Positions 7,975 through 16,614 of a DNA stretch of 64,000 nt are shown here, one piece after another (the stretch's first letter is position 1; each line of letters starts with the position of its first letter). The stretch is from Halosolutus amylolyticus. Lineage in GTDB: Archaea > Halobacteriota > Halobacteria > Halobacteriales > Natrialbaceae. The DNA lies in the NCBI RefSeq assembly GCF_023566055.1, contig NZ_JALIQP010000003.1, forward strand, positions 124,001 through 188,000, in the 5' to 3' direction. Below the pieces are notes generated by a model. It was not told the DNA's origin and searched no databases. It saw nothing but the letters and a program-made list of their open reading frames with translations. Both the position numbers and the translations under genes were made by a program.

Positions 7975-8826
7975 TTACTCCCGGAGTTCCGCGTCCGGCC
8001 CGAGCGCGTCGATCACGCGACAGGCGTTCTTCGAGAAGACCCGCCAGAGTTTGTCCTCCGAGACGTCCAGGGTGAGGATTTCCATGACGGCGACGTCGGG
8101 GTGACAGGCCGGGGTGCCGCTGCCGAACAGGACCCGATCGGGGTGTTCGAGCAGGGCGCGCTCGAGTTCCCGGCGGTACCTGACGAAACTCGTCTCGACG
8201 TAGCAGTCGTCGTACTTGTCGAGCAGGTCGATCATCCCGTTCATGAGGGATCGTTCGAGCGGGTGGCCGCCGAAGTGGGCGACGACGACCGGGAAGGAGC
8301 GATCGAGCAGCATCGTCGCGAGGGTGTCGGGTGGCGCGTCGACGCCGCCGCCCACGATCACCGGCAGGCCGACGTCGTCGAGGACGGCGAGGACGTCGTC
8401 GTCGGGGTAGCCGTCTACGCCTGGTTCGAGCACGAACCCGTGGAACCGATCGTCGTAGGCGTAGCGCTCGACGTCCTCGGGCGTCGTGTGGTGATCCTTC
8501 CGCCGGCTCACGGCGTTTCGGAGACGACCGGTCGCGCTTTCTTCGGACCGCTGGGTGCCGTTGATCCGGGCGAAGGCGACGAACGGCCGATCGACGCTCC
8601 GGCGGGCGACCCCGTTGTTCGGCGCGACGTAGCTCGTCTCTGCCGTCGCGGGCGGGAAGACGACGGCCTTCGTGATGCCGGCCTGGTGCATCTCCCGCTC
8701 CAGACGATCGGGGGTGATCGCGTCTTCGCCCGTCCCGTCGTCCGGGGGAAGCTGTGTATAGACGTCGACGATACGAAACCCGTGTTCCAGCTCCAGCATC
8801 CACGGGATGGTTGCGACCGGCCCCAT
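7975..8826 (-). CDS. Amidohydrolase-fold protein with degenerate metal site
   Basis: A 283-residue amidohydrolase-2 (TIM-barrel) family protein. The fold is recognisable from LPVIVGGGVDAPPDTLATML, FPVVVAHFGGHPLERSLM, CYVETSFVRYR, RVLFGSGTPACHP and KNACRVIDALG. The first metal-binding HxH expected after VD reads VDVYTQL, and the catalytic Asp expected in GSDxP is Gly (GSGTPACHP). Catalysis by the usual metal mechanism is therefore doubtful, although the H of VAHFGG remains. Start ATG 8826 is followed by a second Met (MLELEHGF), which is a possible alternative. It may be a binding or structural paralogue. It diverges from the chaperonin gene. Confidence 0.75.
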   Translation of the reverse strand: MGPVATIPWMLELEHGFRIVDVYTQLPPDDGTGEDAITPDRLEREMHQAGITKAVVFPPATAETSYVAPNNGVARRSVDRPFVAFARINGTQRSEESATGRLRNAVSRRKDHHTTPEDVERYAYDDRFHGFVLEPGVDGYPDDDVLAVLDDVGLPVIVGGGVDAPPDTLATMLLDRSFPVVVAHFGGHPLERSLMNGMIDLLDKYDDCYVETSFVRYRRELERALLEHPDRVLFGSGTPACHPDVAVMEILTLDVSEDKLWRVFSKNACRVIDALGPDAELRE

Positions 8827-8922
8827 ATTGTGCTACCGGCTTCCGATCGGGGCACGATCGGTCAGGTGTGGCCACCCGTCACACGGGCAATCGCCAGAGG
8901 GAGCGGTGTCGGTAGGGAAACT

Positions 8923-8930
8923 TTTATATA
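8923..8930 (+). promoter_or_regulatory. TATA box of the chaperonin gene
   Basis: TTTATATA, one of the strongest TATA boxes in the window, lies about 37 bases before the chaperonin ATG and is preceded by a purine-rich GGGAAAC BRE-like stretch. The predicted leader is about 10 bases. Haloarchaeal chaperonin genes are commonly heat-inducible from such core promoters; inducibility here is inferred. Confidence 0.6.
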
Positions 8931-8963
8931 GAAGTGCTGACGACATGGTTAGTGAGTACAACC

Positions 8964-10541
8964 ATGGCACAACAGCGACGCATGGGCGGACAGCCCATGT
9001 TCATTATGAGCGAGGACAGCCAGCGAACGCAGGGTCGAGACGCCCAGTCGTCCAACATTATGGCCGGCAAGGCCGTCGCCGAAGCAGTACGGACGACACT
9101 CGGGCCCCGCGGGATGGACAAGATGCTCGTCGACTCCGGCGGCGAGGTCGTCATCACGAACGACGGCGCGACCATCCTCAACGAGATGGACATCGAGCAC
9201 CCCGCGGCCCAGATGATCGTCGAGGTCGCCGACTCCCAGGAGGAGGAGGTCGGCGACGGGACGACGACCGCGGCCGTGATCGCTGGTAACCTCCTCGGTG
9301 AGGCCGAGGACCTCATCGAGCAGGACGTCCACGCGACGACGATCGTCGAGGGCTACCACGAGGCCGCCGAAATCGCGCTCGAAGCGATCGAGTCGCAGGT
9401 CGGCGAGGCCGAAGTCGATGACGAGATCCTCAAGCAGGTCGCCGAGTCGAGCATGACCGGCAAGGGAACCGGTGGCCTGACCGCCGAATCGCTCGCCGAG
9501 ACGGTCGTCGAGGCCATCCGCCACGTCGAGATGGACGCGGGCGTCCAGCGCGACAACGTCTCCATCCACACCCAGATCGGCGCGTCCTCGAACGCGACCG
9601 AACTCGTCCCCGGGATCGTCGTCGACGAGGAGGCCGCCCACGACGCGATGCCCGCGAACGTCGAGGACGCCTCGATCGCGGTGCTGGACGTCGAACTCGG
9701 CGTCCGAACGGGCGAGATCGACGCCGAGTACGCCATCGACTCGATCGACCAGCTCAACCAGGCGATCGACGCCGAGGAGAGCGAGGTCCGGGGCTACGCC
9801 GAGACGATCGCCGAGAGCGGCGCTGACGTCGTCTTCACCACCGAAGACGTCGACGACCGCGTCAGCACGTTCCTCGCGAACGAGGGCGTGCTCGTCTTCG
9901 AGAGCGTCGGCGACTCCGACGCCCGCGACATCGCCTCCGCGACGGGTGCCCGCCGCGTCGGCGCGCTCGACGACCTGGAGGAAGACGACTTCGGTGCCGC
10001 CGATCACATCCGAACGAAGAACTACGGCGACGACGACCTCGCGTTCGTCGAGGGCGGCGCGGCCGCCGAAGCCGTCACCGTCTTCGTCCGCGGCGGGACC
10101 GAACACGTCGTGGACGAACTCGAACGTGCCATCGAGGACGCACTCGACGTCGTCGCGACGGCGCTCGCCTCCGGCGAGGTCGTCCCCGGTGCCGGTGCGA
10201 CCGAGATCGCGATCGCCGACACGATCCGCTCGGAAGCCGCCGGTATCGAGGGCCGCAAACAGCTCGCCGTCAACGCCTTTGCGGACGCGATCGACGTCGT
10301 CCCGCGAACGCTCGCGGCCAACACGGGTCAGGACCCGATCGACTCCCTCGTGGACCTCCGTGCCGCCCACGAGTCCGAGGGTCGTGCGGGCCTCATCACC
10401 GCCGGCGAGGAGGTCACGATCGACGATCCCTTCGAGTACGGCGTCGTCGACCCGGCCGACGTCAAGCGCGAGGCGATCGAGAGCGCGACCGAGGCCGCGA
10501 CGATGATCGTCCGCATCGACGACGTCATCGCCGCCGAGTAA
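8964..10541 (+). CDS. Thermosome (group II chaperonin) subunit, divergent CCT3-like type
   Basis: A 525-residue subunit of the ATP-driven thermosome that folds cytosolic proteins. The signatures are [35 protein letters not shown], the nucleotide motif GDGTTTAA near residue 97, and [10 protein letters not shown] in the C-terminal half. It ends RIDDVIAAE without the Gly/Met-rich GGM tail of the main haloarchaeal subunits, and it is more divergent in the apical domain, resembling the third (CCT3-type) subunit. ATG 8964 is the first Met of the family N-terminus ([13 protein letters not shown]). A T6 terminator follows 29 bases after the stop. Confidence 0.93.
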   Translation: MAQQRRMGGQPMFIMSEDSQRTQGRDAQSSNIMAGKAVAEAVRTTLGPRGMDKMLVDSGGEVVITNDGATILNEMDIEHPAAQMIVEVADSQEEEVGDGTTTAAVIAGNLLGEAEDLIEQDVHATTIVEGYHEAAEIALEAIESQVGEAEVDDEILKQVAESSMTGKGTGGLTAESLAETVVEAIRHVEMDAGVQRDNVSIHTQIGASSNATELVPGIVVDEEAAHDAMPANVEDASIAVLDVELGVRTGEIDAEYAIDSIDQLNQAIDAEESEVRGYAETIAESGADVVFTTEDVDDRVSTFLANEGVLVFESVGDSDARDIASATGARRVGALDDLEEDDFGAADHIRTKNYGDDDLAFVEGGAAAEAVTVFVRGGTEHVVDELERAIEDALDVVATALASGEVVPGAGATEIAIADTIRSEAAGIEGRKQLAVNAFADAIDVVPRTLAANTGQDPIDSLVDLRAAHESEGRAGLITAGEEVTIDDPFEYGVVDPADVKREAIESATEAATMIVRIDDVIAAE

Positions 10542-10570
10542 CGCGGATCGATCGCCGCCGAGTTCGACCG

Positions 10571-10576
10571 TTTTTT
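10571..10576 (+). terminator. T6 terminator after the chaperonin gene
   Basis: A run of six T, 29 bases downstream of the chaperonin stop, lies between convergent genes. It fits an archaeal U-run terminator. Confidence 0.55.
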
Positions 10577-10629
10577 GGGACGGGGCGCGTTTCGCCGATC
10601 GAGACGCCGGTCCCGCGACCCGACCAGCG

Positions 10630-11487
10630 CTACCTGCCGGACGTGGGTTCGAGCACGACCTCGTCGCCGGCCGCGAGCCCGAACGCGTCGTCGCCCCGAC
10701 CCTGGTTGACGTCCAGTTCCACGTAGCCGTGACTGCCGACCGTCGCGAGCCGATCGCCGACCGGGACCGCCGCGAACGTCTCGCCGACGGGGACGGTGTC
10801 GCCGTTCGCGCGGATCCGCTCGCGCCCGTCGAGATAGCCGCCGGGGACGTTCGTAATCACGTTGCCGAAGTCGTCGACGACCAGCACGTCCCCGTGTGCG
10901 CGATCGTCCGCCGCGTCCACGGTCGCCGTCGGTAACTCGAGTTCGACGACGGACTCAGCCGGGGCCAGGAACGCGAGGTCGTCGAGCGTCGAGAGCGGAG
11001 CGTCGTGAACCGCCGCAGCGGCCGGCGCGAAGACGTCCCGGCCGTGGAAGGTGTTGCTCGTGGGTCCCCCATCGCCGTCCCCGCTCGCGTCCGTTCCGAG
11101 GATATCGGCGTCGGCCGAGGGCCCGGACGTCGGTTCGACCGGGTCGAGGCGGGTCTCGTCGATCACGTACGTCTCGATCGGGCCGTCGCCGGCGAGCCGT
11201 CGCGCCGGCGGACGCAGGACGCCGTTGTTCGGGCCGACGAGCGCGTGCTCGCCCGTCCGGACGACGATCGCCGATCGATCGGTTCCGACGCCGGGATCGA
11301 CCACGACGAGATGCGTCGCGGGCGGGAAGTACGGCAGCGTCTCGCGGAGCCAGAACGCGGCCGCACGGACGTCCTGCCGGGGGAAGTCGTGGGCGACGTC
11401 GACGAGTCGCGCGTCGGTTCGCTGGCAGAGGACGCCTCTCATCGCCGCCGGGTACGGCGAGCCGAAGTCCGATGCGAGCGTGAGCAT
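10630..11487 (-). CDS. SAM hydrolase / SAM hydroxide adenosyltransferase (DUF62 family)
   Basis: A 285-residue member of the fluorinase/chlorinase-like DUF62 family, whose archaeal members hydrolyse S-adenosylmethionine to adenosine and methionine using water. Recognisable features are the N-terminal LTLASDFGSPYPAAMRGV, VVVDPGVGTDRSAIVVRT, the LVGPNNGVL loop, TFHGRDVFAPAAA and VVDDFGNVITN in the C-terminal barrel. An acidic insertion (about residues 120-145, rich in Asp and Gly) is not part of the core fold. It lies 79 bases downstream of nadM on the same strand, a pairing I associate with haloarchaea. A link between the two products is unproven. Confidence 0.88.
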   Translation of the reverse strand: MLTLASDFGSPYPAAMRGVLCQRTDARLVDVAHDFPRQDVRAAAFWLRETLPYFPPATHLVVVDPGVGTDRSAIVVRTGEHALVGPNNGVLRPPARRLAGDGPIETYVIDETRLDPVEPTSGPSADADILGTDASGDGDGGPTSNTFHGRDVFAPAAAAVHDAPLSTLDDLAFLAPAESVVELELPTATVDAADDRAHGDVLVVDDFGNVITNVPGGYLDGRERIRANGDTVPVGETFAAVPVGDRLATVGSHGYVELDVNQGRGDDAFGLAAGDEVVLEPTSGR

Positions 11488-11566
11488 GACCGGGGGTAGC
11501 CGCGCGATCGGTAAAAGTCGGTGCGTCTCGCGATCGGTACTGACCGCCTTCGCCCGGTTGCGGGGA

Positions 11567-12085
11567 CTACTCGCCGTTCGAGTCGGACTGGCTGACCATC
11601 TGGATTCGCTCGATCCCGTCGATTTCGTCGACGACTTCGGCGACCGGTTCGGGGACGAGCGTCTCCCAGTCGTCGCCGTTGATCATCCGTTCGCGGACTT
11701 CCGAGCCCTCGAGCACCTCCCGGTTGAACATCGGCGACTGTCTGATCTCGATGTCGGCCTCGCGAAACAGCTGGATGACGAGGGGGTTGTTCGAGTACGC
11801 GACGTCGAAGTCCGGACTCATGCTCTGGACGTGACTCACCCACACCGAGTTCCGTTCGAGGTCCTCGATCGGGACGGCGTAGGTGACGAGGTCGGAGTCG
11901 ACAAGCGACTTCGTGATCATCATGATCCGTTCGCCCGCCGTGAACGGGTTCCGTGTCGTGTGCGAGTCGTCGGCGCTCCCGATCCCCAGGACGAGTTCGT
12001 CGACGTCCTCGGCGATCTGTTCGACCATGCTGAGGTGGCCGTTGTGGAAGGGCTGGAATCGGCCGATGTAGAACCCCCGGGTCAT
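11567..12085 (-). CDS. nadM: Nicotinamide-nucleotide adenylyltransferase, archaeal type
   Basis: A 172-residue enzyme making NAD+ (or deamido-NAD+) from the mononucleotide and ATP. The nucleotidyltransferase motif GRFQPFHNGH is at residues 8-17; GIGSADDSHTTRNPFTAGER follows and EGSEVRERM replaces the ISxTxxR-type motif. Length is normal for archaeal NadM. Start ATG 12085 places the motif at the usual distance from the N-terminus; upstream in-frame codons are not family-like. The C-terminus carries a short acidic extension. It is transcribed divergently from lonB and ahead of the SAM hydrolase gene. Confidence 0.93.
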   Translation of the reverse strand: MTRGFYIGRFQPFHNGHLSMVEQIAEDVDELVLGIGSADDSHTTRNPFTAGERIMMITKSLVDSDLVTYAVPIEDLERNSVWVSHVQSMSPDFDVAYSNNPLVIQLFREADIEIRQSPMFNREVLEGSEVRERMINGDDWETLVPEPVAEVVDEIDGIERIQMVSQSDSNGE

Positions 12086-12393
12086 GGGGAACACTGTTCG
12101 TGGCGTCCGCTTAAGCATGGCGTGTTTCGACCGGTTGCCGTTTCGCGTCCGGACGAGTCCCGACGCAGAACGGCCGGGAGTCGCCGGTCTCCAGCCCAGA
12201 ACGTTCGTCCGTACGGACAGGTCGTCACCGAGATAATTCACGCCGATTGTGGCTGTACGAAATCCCCGATCGATAATCCCCAATCATGCCCGTCGACCGC
12301 TGTGGCTGGCGGTATCACCAACTGACACGATCCTCCGCATGGAGAAAGTATATCAGTGGCAATCCCTTCGAATCAGGTACTGAACAGAGTTCT
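12086..12393. other. 308-base divergent intergenic region nadM-lonB
   Basis: No gene. It contains the lonB TATA-like AGTATATCAG at 12346-12355, about 40 bases before the ATG, and CGCTTAAGC near the nadM start (12108-12116), which can serve nadM on the minus strand. I see no clear palindrome or repeat. Confidence 0.5.
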
Positions 12394-14565
12394 ATGAGCA
12401 ACGATACGAACGTTGACGACCCTCCCGAAGACGCTACCGGGACGCCTGCACGTGAGGACGAGTCTCACGAGCAGACCCAGGACCAGGAGCGTCAGGGAGA
12501 TCGGTCGCCACTCGAGGAGGAGGGCGACCGTCACGACGACGTCGACGACCCGATCGAGGAGTTCGATCCCGAATCGGTGTCCGACGACGGTGACGACGAC
12601 ATCGAGACCGTCGAAGACCTCGGTAGCGATGTCGAGGTCGATCCGGGCGTCGAGGTCGACGAGGAGAACGCCGAGGACGACCTCCTCGGCGGCCTCAAGA
12701 TCGACACGACCGAGGACATCGAGGTCCCCGATCGACTCGTCGACCAGGTCATCGGACAGGACGAGGCACGGGACATCATCATCAAGGCGGCCAAGCAGCG
12801 CCGACACGTGATGATGATCGGTTCGCCGGGGACCGGGAAGTCGATGCTGGCGAAGGCGATGAGCCAGCTTCTGCCCCAGGAGGATCTGCAGGACGTCCTC
12901 GTCTATCACAACCCCGACGACGGGAACGCGCCGAAGGTGCGGACCGTTCCCGCAGGCAAGGGCGAACAGATCATCGACGCGCACAAGGAGGAAGCCCGCA
13001 AGCGCAACCAGATGCGATCGATCCTGATGTGGATCATCATCGCGATCATCGTCGGCTACGCGATTCTCACCGCCAGCATCCTCCTTGGCATTCTGGCAGC
13101 GGGTATCGTCTGGCTGATCTTCCGCTACACCTCCCGCGGCACGGATGCGATGGTGCCGAACATGATCGTCGACAACGGCGATCAGCGCACCGCGCCGTTC
13201 GAGGACGCGACCGGTGCCCACGCCGGCGCGCTGCTCGGCGACGTTCGCCACGACCCGTTCCAGTCCGGCGGCATGGAGACGCCGTCCCACGATCGGGTCG
13301 AACCCGGCTCCATCCACAAGTCGAACAAGGGCGTGCTGTTCGTCGACGAGATCAACACGCTCGACGTCCGGACCCAGCAGAAGCTGATGACGGCGATCCA
13401 GGAGGGCGAGTTCTCCATCACGGGCCAGTCCGAGCGCTCCTCGGGCGCGATGGTCCAGACCGAACCCGTCCCCTGTGACTTCGTCATGATCGCGGCGGGC
13501 AACCTCGACGCGATGGAGAACATGCACCCCGCGCTCCGGAACCGGATCAAGGGGTACGGGTACGAGGTCTACATGGAGGACACCATCGAGGACACCCCCG
13601 AGATGCGCCGGAAGTACGCCCGGTTCGTCGCCCAGGAGGTCGAACGCGACGGTCGGCTCCCCCACTTCACGCGCGACGCCGTCGAGGAACTCATCCTCGA
13701 GGCCAAGCGCCGCTCCGGCCGGAAGAACCACCTGACGCTTCACTTCCGGACCCTCGGCGGCCTCGTCCGCGTCGCCGGCGACATCGCCCGCTCCGAAGAC
13801 CGGGAGTTCACCACCCGCGAGGACGTCCTGCAGGCCAAGGGTCGCTCGCGCTCGATCGAGCAACAGCTCGCGGACGACTACATCGAGCGCCGCAAGGACT
13901 ACGAGCTGCAGGTCGCCGAAGGCGGCGTCGAGGGCCGGGTCAACGGCCTCGCCGTCATGGGCGAAGACAGCGGGATCATGCTCCCCGTGATGGCCGAAAT
14001 CGCCCCGGCGCAGGGCCAGGGCCAGGTCATCGCCACCGGCCAGCTCAAGGAGATGGCCGAGGAGTCGGTCCAGAACGTCTCGGCGATCATCAAGAAGTTC
14101 TCCGACGTGAACCTCTCGGAGAAGGACATCCACATCCAGTTCGTCCAGGCCGGCCAGCAGGGCGTCGACGGCGACTCCGCCTCCATCACGGTGGCGACGG
14201 CCGTCATCAGCGCTCTCGAGGACATCCCGGTCGACCAGACCGTCGCCATGACCGGGTCGCTCTCCGTTCGCGGGGACGTGCTCCCGGTCGGCGGCGTCAC
14301 GCACAAGATCGAGGCCGCGGCCAAGGCAGGCTGTGACACGGTCATCATCCCGAAGGCCAACGAACAGGACGTGATGATCGAGGACGAGTACGAGGAGATG
14401 GTCGACATCGTCCCGTGCTCGAACATCAGCGAAGTCCTGGACGTCGCCCTGATGGGCGAACCGAAGAAGGACTCGCTCGTCGATCGGCTCAAGTCGATCA
14501 CCGGCTCGGCGCTCGATCACGGCGCCGTCGGCTCCACGAGCGGGTCGAACCCGAGTCCCCAGTAA
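12394..14565 (+). CDS. lonB: Membrane-anchored ATP-dependent protease LonB
   Basis: A 723-residue archaeal Lon. The order is an acidic N-terminal extension (1-115), then an AAA+ domain with Walker A GSPGTGKS at 143-150. Two transmembrane helices at about 208-247 are inserted in the AAA+ domain. After them come Walker B region VLFVDEIN and sensor AGNLDAM, then the Lon protease domain. The Ser-Lys dyad is S595 (GDSAS) and K638 (THK). It degrades membrane and cytosolic proteins from the inner face and is essential in some haloarchaea. ATG 12394 follows AGTATATCAG by about 40 bases. The stop overlaps the next ATG (TAATG), indicating co-transcription with the CPBP gene. Confidence 0.95.
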   Translation: MSNDTNVDDPPEDATGTPAREDESHEQTQDQERQGDRSPLEEEGDRHDDVDDPIEEFDPESVSDDGDDDIETVEDLGSDVEVDPGVEVDEENAEDDLLGGLKIDTTEDIEVPDRLVDQVIGQDEARDIIIKAAKQRRHVMMIGSPGTGKSMLAKAMSQLLPQEDLQDVLVYHNPDDGNAPKVRTVPAGKGEQIIDAHKEEARKRNQMRSILMWIIIAIIVGYAILTASILLGILAAGIVWLIFRYTSRGTDAMVPNMIVDNGDQRTAPFEDATGAHAGALLGDVRHDPFQSGGMETPSHDRVEPGSIHKSNKGVLFVDEINTLDVRTQQKLMTAIQEGEFSITGQSERSSGAMVQTEPVPCDFVMIAAGNLDAMENMHPALRNRIKGYGYEVYMEDTIEDTPEMRRKYARFVAQEVERDGRLPHFTRDAVEELILEAKRRSGRKNHLTLHFRTLGGLVRVAGDIARSEDREFTTREDVLQAKGRSRSIEQQLADDYIERRKDYELQVAEGGVEGRVNGLAVMGEDSGIMLPVMAEIAPAQGQGQVIATGQLKEMAEESVQNVSAIIKKFSDVNLSEKDIHIQFVQAGQQGVDGDSASITVATAVISALEDIPVDQTVAMTGSLSVRGDVLPVGGVTHKIEAAAKAGCDTVIIPKANEQDVMIEDEYEEMVDIVPCSNISEVLDVALMGEPKKDSLVDRLKSITGSALDHGAVGSTSGSNPSPQ

Positions 14566-15584
14566 TGCCCCAGTGGGCGACGTTCGCCGGGATAACGGGC
14601 GTCGTCCTCGTACTCTTGCTCGTTCTTTCGTATCTCACACAGTCCTCGATTACCGACGGGACCGGCGCATCCGACCGCGACGCCGATCCGGATCCACGGG
14701 ACGAGTTCGAGACCCGGCTCCCCCAGTCGGGACCCGACGGTCCGGCGACGGTCGATCGATCGTCACCGCCGACGGCCCGGGAGTCGTCCGGTGCGGACGG
14801 GCACCCACAAAACGGGCCCGAACCCCAGCGCGACGCACCCGAGGGCGTGTCGCCGCGGGAGGCGTCGTCCGCGTCGCCCGCCGATCGCACGTCGCAGGTC
14901 GATCGATCGCCTAACGGGCCCCTCGAGCACCCGCCCCGACCCCGCGGCGGGCGAGACCGCCAGGTCGACCGGGAGTCGCTGTCGACCGGGATGGTGCTGG
15001 CGAACGTGGCGGCCTCGCAGGGACTGTTCGCGCTCGTGCTGATCGGCGCGGCGATCTACGCCGGCATTCCGGCGGACGCGCTCGGGATCGAGATTTCGCG
15101 ATCGTACCTGGAGACCGGACTGCTCTGGGGGACGGCGTTCGGGGGCGTCCTCTACGTCGCGAACGAGGTCGGTGCGGCGGCGGCGACCTGGTTCGGCTTC
15201 GACCACGACGAAGGGTTGCGCGAACTGCTGGCCCCGGACTCGATCCGGGGCTGGCTCGTGCTCCTGGTGGGCGTCCTGCCGATCATCGCGGTGTTCGAGG
15301 AACTGCTCTTTCGCGCGGCGCTGATCGGTGCCGTCTCGACCGGCTTCGGCGTCTCGGTCTGGGTGCTGGCGATCGGCTCCTCGATCGCGTTCGCGCTGGG
15401 CCACGGGATGCAGGGGACCGTCGGCATCGTCGTCACCGGCGCGCTCGGCTTCGTGCTCGCGGCGGGCTTTATCCTCACCGGAAGCTTCCTCGTGGTCGTC
15501 GTCGCCCACTACTGGATCAACGCACTGGAGTTCGTCGTCCATGAGGGGCTGGGCTTCGAGTGGGCCAGTGCCCTCGGAAGCTAA
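14565..15584 (+). CDS. CPBP-family intramembrane metalloprotease
   Basis: A 339-residue membrane protein. It has one N-terminal transmembrane helix (5-25), a long hydrophilic Pro/Ser/Asp-rich linker (about 27-140), and then five or six helices forming the CPBP (CAAX protease-like/Abi) core. The motif EELLFR is at 245-250, followed by FALGHG and HYWIN, which supply the other putative catalytic or metal residues. Family members cleave substrates in the membrane, process prenylated proteins or confer bacteriocin immunity. Here the substrate is unknown. It overlaps lonB by one base, which suggests a shared role in membrane protein turnover. The long linker is unusual for the family. Confidence 0.85.
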   Translation: MPQWATFAGITGVVLVLLLVLSYLTQSSITDGTGASDRDADPDPRDEFETRLPQSGPDGPATVDRSSPPTARESSGADGHPQNGPEPQRDAPEGVSPREASSASPADRTSQVDRSPNGPLEHPPRPRGGRDRQVDRESLSTGMVLANVAASQGLFALVLIGAAIYAGIPADALGIEISRSYLETGLLWGTAFGGVLYVANEVGAAAATWFGFDHDEGLRELLAPDSIRGWLVLLVGVLPIIAVFEELLFRAALIGAVSTGFGVSVWVLAIGSSIAFALGHGMQGTVGIVVTGALGFVLAAGFILTGSFLVVVVAHYWINALEFVVHEGLGFEWASALGS

Positions 15585-15609
15585 GAGGGCGGCGTTCGTT
15601 CGACGTGAT

Positions 15610-15969
15610 ATGACGAGACTCGAGGATGCCCCGCCGCTGGTGTATCGGACGATCGTGGTCGGCGTCGTCGGCTACTTTCTCCTGCTCGCCTACGCGACGA
15701 TCGCCGGTGACCCCCTCGCGCTGTCCGTCGCCGACGCCCTGTTCGGACTCATCGCGATCGGCGTCGGAAGCGTCCTCTACTGGCAGTCCTCCCGCGAACT
15801 CGATCCCATCACCGCCGCCGCGACCTGTCTCGTCGTTGGCGGCGTGACGCAACTGGCGGGCCTCGCCGTCTCGGAACTGGATCTGATCGCTTCGATCACG
15901 GTGTTCCTCGGTATCCTCCTCTACGGGTACGCGATCTACACGCGGCACGGTGAGCCGTCGCCGCGGTAA
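15610..15969 (+). CDS. Small four-helix membrane protein, unknown function
   Basis: A 119-residue protein with four predicted transmembrane helices (about 15-33, 38-57, 68-86 and 90-108) and short polar ends. I recognise no named domain. It lies 25 bases after the CPBP protease gene on the same strand and may belong to the lonB operon. The start at ATG 15610 gives a short charged N-terminus (MTRLEDAPPLVYR) before the first helix. Confidence 0.7.
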   Translation: MTRLEDAPPLVYRTIVVGVVGYFLLLAYATIAGDPLALSVADALFGLIAIGVGSVLYWQSSRELDPITAAATCLVVGGVTQLAGLAVSELDLIASITVFLGILLYGYAIYTRHGEPSPR

Positions 15970-16014
15970 CAACGAGCGGCAGGCACTCTGCGGCCGTCGG
16001 GCGAACAGCCCCGA

Positions 16015-16485
16015 TCAGAGGCCCTCGACCGATCGCAACTTCTGCTCGACCGCCGGCGGTGCGGCGCTCGGGCCGTCGCGGACGCGGTGGTCGGGAAGCA
16101 AGATCGGTGCTGGGTTGGCGTCGAGTGCGGTCCGCACCAGCGTGAGGTCGTCCTCGTCGTCCGGGTCGAGTTCGGGGGTCATCCGGGCGAGGCTCTTCAC
16201 GCCGACCTGTTCGCCGTAGGGAATCTCCCGGAGCCGTTCCAGCACCGCACGCTGATCCGTCGGCATGGTCAGCGCCACCTGCACGTCGTCGAACTCGACC
16301 TCCTCGAGCCCCTCGAGGTACTCGAAAATTCGATCGAGGATGGGATGATCCTCCGCCGCGTCCGAGTCCGGTCTGTCGGGAAACGAGACGCGCAAGACGC
16401 GACCGCTGGCCACGCCTAGCTGTACGTACCGATCGAGGTAGGTCGACTCCCGCGCGTAGATCCCCGCGTCGGTGACCTCTTCCAT
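16015..16485 (-). CDS. MGMT-like protein with the alkyl-acceptor Cys replaced by Asp
   Basis: A 156-residue protein whose C-terminal half matches the DNA-binding domain of O6-alkylguanine-DNA alkyltransferase (VLERLREIPYGEQVGVKSLARM, ALDANPAPILLPDHRV). The conserved PCHRV active site reads PDHRV, with Asp at about residue 132, so suicidal alkyl transfer is not expected. The N-terminal half has a diverged alpha/beta domain. It could act like alkyltransferase-like (ATL) proteins, which bind alkylated DNA and recruit excision repair, but those carry Trp or Ala at this site. Start ATG 16485; it is divergent from trpC. Confidence 0.75.
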   Translation of the reverse strand: MEEVTDAGIYARESTYLDRYVQLGVASGRVLRVSFPDRPDSDAAEDHPILDRIFEYLEGLEEVEFDDVQVALTMPTDQRAVLERLREIPYGEQVGVKSLARMTPELDPDDEDDLTLVRTALDANPAPILLPDHRVRDGPSAAPPAVEQKLRSVEGL

Positions 16486-16580
16486 ACCTGCCCGAAGGGG
16501 GTCAATCCTTGAATATCCGCCGGTCTCGCCGATCTCGGGCCTCGCCGCCGTCACGACCCCAGACGCATCGATGGCGCAAG

Positions 16581-16611
16581 CCTTATGTACATATGAGTAC
16601 GTCGATGTACA
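16581..16611 (+). promoter_or_regulatory. trpC promoter with overlapping inverted repeat (candidate trp operator)
   Basis: The TATA-like CCTTATGTA (16581-16589) sits 27 bases before the trpC ATG. A perfect inverted repeat TGTACAT (16586-16592) / ATGTACA (16605-16611) with a 12-base spacer fills the region from TATA to the transcription start. A bound protein would block initiation, so a tryptophan-responsive repressor is a reasonable inference. The regulator is not in this window. Confidence 0.6.
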
Positions 16612-16614
16612 ATA

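Noticed and set aside
12373-14520. Open frame of 715 codons on the minus strand
   Set aside because: It is the antisense shadow of lonB, with low-complexity Asp/Val/Gly content and no domain.
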